From Ophiodon elongatus (Eukaryota; Chordata; Actinopteri; Perciformes; Hexagrammidae): a stretch of DNA of 64,000 nt. Of the stretch, positions 61,797 through 64,000 are shown piece after piece; the first letter of the stretch is position 1, and each line of letters starts with the position of its first letter. The stretch covers positions 2,976,001 through 3,040,000 of the forward strand of contig JACSYO010000469.1 in NCBI GenBank assembly GCA_016806645.1. The letters run 5' to 3'. Under the pieces are notes generated by a model. That model did no database searches. It was not told where the DNA came from and saw only the letters and a program-made list of their open reading frames with translations. Both the position numbers and the translations under genes were made by a program.

Positions 61797-64000
61797 TGCT
61801 GCTGCCCTCACTCTCCTCCTTCAACTCTTCATGGCTTCTACCACCTCTGAGTCCTCTTCCTGCTGCTCCTCCCCGCAGCCTCACCCCTCTCCCCCTCCCT
61901 CTGCAGGCCTCTCCCTTGGGCTCAAGTTCCAGACCAAGGGAAGACTGCTGCTGGAAAGAATCAGTCCCTTCTGGAGCGCTGTGGTAAGAGGAGCCACTCG
62001 CCCAGGTGGAGCTCCGGCCTCTGCCCTGAGAAAGTCTGCTGGTTGGAGAGCGCAGCCGGGACAGCACCCTGGAGCGCAGCAGCCTGGGAGAACGCTCGAG
62101 AGACGACTTTTTCTGTTGGGTGGGAAAGGACAAAAAAGGATGGCTCGTGGTTAACAGACATCTTTGACAAACCTAGTTGTTTGGAGGAACCCACCTCCTG
62201 GAATAATACCACATATGCGTTATAGTATTTAAATGCAACACGGAACATTACAGAACTAAGTGCTTACCGTTAGAATTTTGCTGCGCTCTAGTTTTATCTG
62301 AAATAAACAGAAAAGGGGTGAGGGGGTCAGATAAATGTCAAATATAAAAAGACACACACACACACAGCCAATTTCAGGGTGACTGCAAGTTTCATCATGG
62401 AAACACTTTGAAAAGATCTTTTTAGATCTTCAGTGACTGAAATAGATCAAAATCAATGTCAACATAGACAAAATTAGGGCTGTCTGTGAAAATATCCTAC
62501 TCTTAGGTCAGCTGAATTTTCAGGGCATCAAACTCTTTCAGGCTTCTAAAACTGAAAGGAAACCGTAACCTAAATATGTATTTGAAAATGCAGACATGCT
62601 GAGTTATCCATATGCTATAAATCAACACCCCCATGAAGCAGAAAAGAATTTCCCTACTTGCATTAAAACATCGGAAAGTTCAACAAACACATCTAAATTC
62701 ACTTTACCCTCTTCTTAAGTCTGAGCTCCAGTGCGTTTGCTCTTTTGCGATTCTGTTGATGCTGCAGTAGAAGTTTCTGAGAAGGTGGTGGTGCTGTGGA
62801 TCGTGATGAGGATCTGCTCGGTCTCCCTCCTCTCGCCCCTTCACCTACACCAATGCCCTCCCGGTAGGCGAGTTTGGACGGTGGCAAGGAGGTTGAGCCC
62901 TCTGACTCCTCACTTTCCTCATCGCTGGAAGACTTGGTGTGGGAAGGTCGGGAAGAGATGGTTGGCGGGGTTGAAGAAGAAGTCATTTTAATTTGAGTAT
63001 GAACATCAACCACATGGCAACTGGTGGAAGTTATTGAAGATGTGTTTTAGAGATTGAATGAACCGAAAACAAAGAGAGAGAGACAGAGACAGAGAGCAAG
63101 TGAGGGAGAGGATATGTACCTCCAAGTCTTTGCCTTGGTAACATTTGGGACATTCCCAGCAGCTGGGCAAATCTTTATTGATCTTCCCTTCACCGTGTTC
63201 CTGAAACAGCAAACAGTTAAAAGTTTGAAACAACAATTATCAAATCAAGACCTACACAGGCAGTTTTGTAGGCAACAAAACAAACCATGCAATATTGAGT
63301 CAATGTATTGAGCTTATAGATTTCACTATGTCTGAAGTCGATTACCTTAATGCATTGATGATGGACAATCTGCGAGCAGACGGTGCACTCCATGAGTGAG
63401 TAAGTGCTCGGATTTGATTCATCCAATTCCCCTTCTCCACATATGGCACATCGCGCTGTGTTCGGTAAGGCAGGCTGGAGGACGAAATAAACATTATTTA
63501 CACTAGCGGTAAAACAATATGGACATTTTAATCTGATGGTGATACACATTGTGAATCACAATTCCTAAAAAACATTACACTATATATACACCTAGAAGCC
63601 ACTGTGAAGTATTGCAAATCTGTATGCCATAGTTTTGACATTCTTTGTATATCGAAGCAGAGGGCGAAGCAAAACAATACAATTGTTACACTGGTATTCT
63701 TGATGATTCTCTGACAATCTCCATTTCAGAGTGAAGAGTTGTGGAGCTGTAAAATAATCTCACTTGACATTATGAGTCACCGGCTCGACACTTCCTCCTC
63801 GTGAACACTGTGCTTACAAGGACAGATGGGCAGCGTTATTCCACACATACAAAGACAGAGACGGGTATGAGACTCACCGCTAGACACCGTCTCATGATGC
63901 AGCCCTTCTTCATCCGTCCAGGGCCACCAAACTTCCTCATGTCGTGGCAGTACTGGCAGGTGCCGCACTCCTTCCGGCAGCAGGCGCCACAGCGCTTACA
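59287..64000 (-). CDS. kdm2a: Histone H3K36 demethylase KDM2A, C-terminal part (CXXC, PHD, F-box, LRR); cut by the window edge
   Basis: Ten exons, high to low: 64000-63878 (partial), 63474-63346, 63200-63120, 62932-62708, 62297-62268, 62112-61010, 60638-60475, 60090-59944, 59796-59581, 59468-59287; 799 residues to the stop. First comes a CXXC zinc finger (CKRCGACCRKECGTCQYC, KFGGPGRMKKGC), which in KDM2 proteins binds unmethylated CpG. Next a PHD finger (CAICGEGELDES, LMECTVCSQIVHHQC, LPSCWECPKC). Then GSYLKVTLQRP and IVPKLEAIT, diagnostic of KDM2A. Then the F-box (EVWVSVFRYLSRADLCVCM, VCKNWYKWC) and leucine-rich repeats ending YCLSDEKLIQRIS. The JmjC catalytic half lies beyond the right edge. 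The acceptor of the 62932-62708 exon is the least certain junction; it is the only one near here that keeps phase 0. FBXL19 was considered and rejected on the C-terminus. Confidence 0.94.
60404..60472 (+). repeat. (TG)n array at the donor of a kdm2a LRR exon
   Basis: On the kdm2a strand the donor reads GTACACAC and continues directly as (CA)n of about 33 units. Confidence 0.95.
61686..61805 (-). repeat. Polyserine (AGC/AGT with Asn) tract in kdm2a
   Basis: A GCT/GCTGTT array on the plus strand encodes about 38 Ser residues with regularly spaced Asn on the gene strand, followed by DDEEE. It lies in the linker between PHD and F-box. Human KDM2A instead has an acidic Glu run further on in this linker. 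The frame is kept. Confidence 0.9.

Noticed and set aside
61514..61987. Plus-strand 157-residue frame with a poly-Leu run
   Set aside because: It is the antisense shadow of the kdm2a polyserine exon; the minus strand carries the conserved KDM2A sequence.
63013..63020. Acceptor at CCACCAG (exon start 63020) for the kdm2a exon ending at 62708
   Set aside because: Only phase 2 stays open from there, while the upstream PHD exon ends in phase 0. The acceptor before 62932 keeps phase.
59287..64000. FBXL19 as identity of the CXXC-PHD-F-box-LRR gene
   Set aside because: The linker motifs GSYLKVTLQRP and IVPKLEAIT and the tail YCLSDEKLIQRIS match KDM2A, not FBXL19. ankrd13d linkage agrees.

Overview
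This is vertebrate genomic DNA, most likely from a spiny-rayed (acanthomorph) teleost. Genes are split into many short exons with GT-AG introns. CA/TG microsatellites are very abundant, and fish-type SINE and LINE tails and a hAT-like MITE are present. All coding models below were built by hand: acceptor, donor and phase were checked for every exon, and every complete model sums to a multiple of three.

Layout. 1-13.9 kb: gene-poor and repeat-rich. It holds TG/CA arrays, a 13-bp minisatellite, a LINE 3' end, a long degenerate CATAGTATG-type satellite that changes strand, and a stop-terminated fragment resembling a KIF5 coiled coil. 13.9-18.3 kb: probable long 3' UTR or downstream flank of rnf38. 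18.3-31 kb (minus): rnf38, 12 coding exons. 32.4-37.8 kb (minus): zcchc7, 8 exons, five CCHC knuckles. 39.3-41.8 kb (plus): a small, divergent Pax2/5/8-family gene, head to head with zcchc7. It keeps the paired box, the octapeptide and a C-terminal remnant, but I see no homeodomain exon. 42-44.6 kb: intergenic, with an AT-rich hairpin. 44.7-48.3 kb (plus): a STAP-family adaptor (PH and SH2). 49.8-56.9 kb (minus): ankrd13d, 16 exons. 57.8-64 kb (minus, running off the right edge): the 3' half of kdm2a (CXXC, PHD, F-box, LRR).

Synteny. RNF38, PAX5 and ZCCHC7 are neighbours on human 9p13, with PAX5 and ZCCHC7 also divergent. ANKRD13D and KDM2A are neighbours on human 11q13. The window therefore joins two ancestral blocks, with the stap gene at the junction. 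The most unusual item is the Pax gene. Its position is that of pax5, but its paired domain is strongly diverged and its C-terminal half has collapsed. A rapidly decaying or re-purposed genome-duplication copy of pax5 is the simplest reading.

Other points of interest are an exact 46-bp palindrome upstream of ankrd13d, a GC-AG intron in rnf38, a 111-nt stop-free in-frame intron in ankrd13d, and TG or CA runs abutting or near six splice sites.
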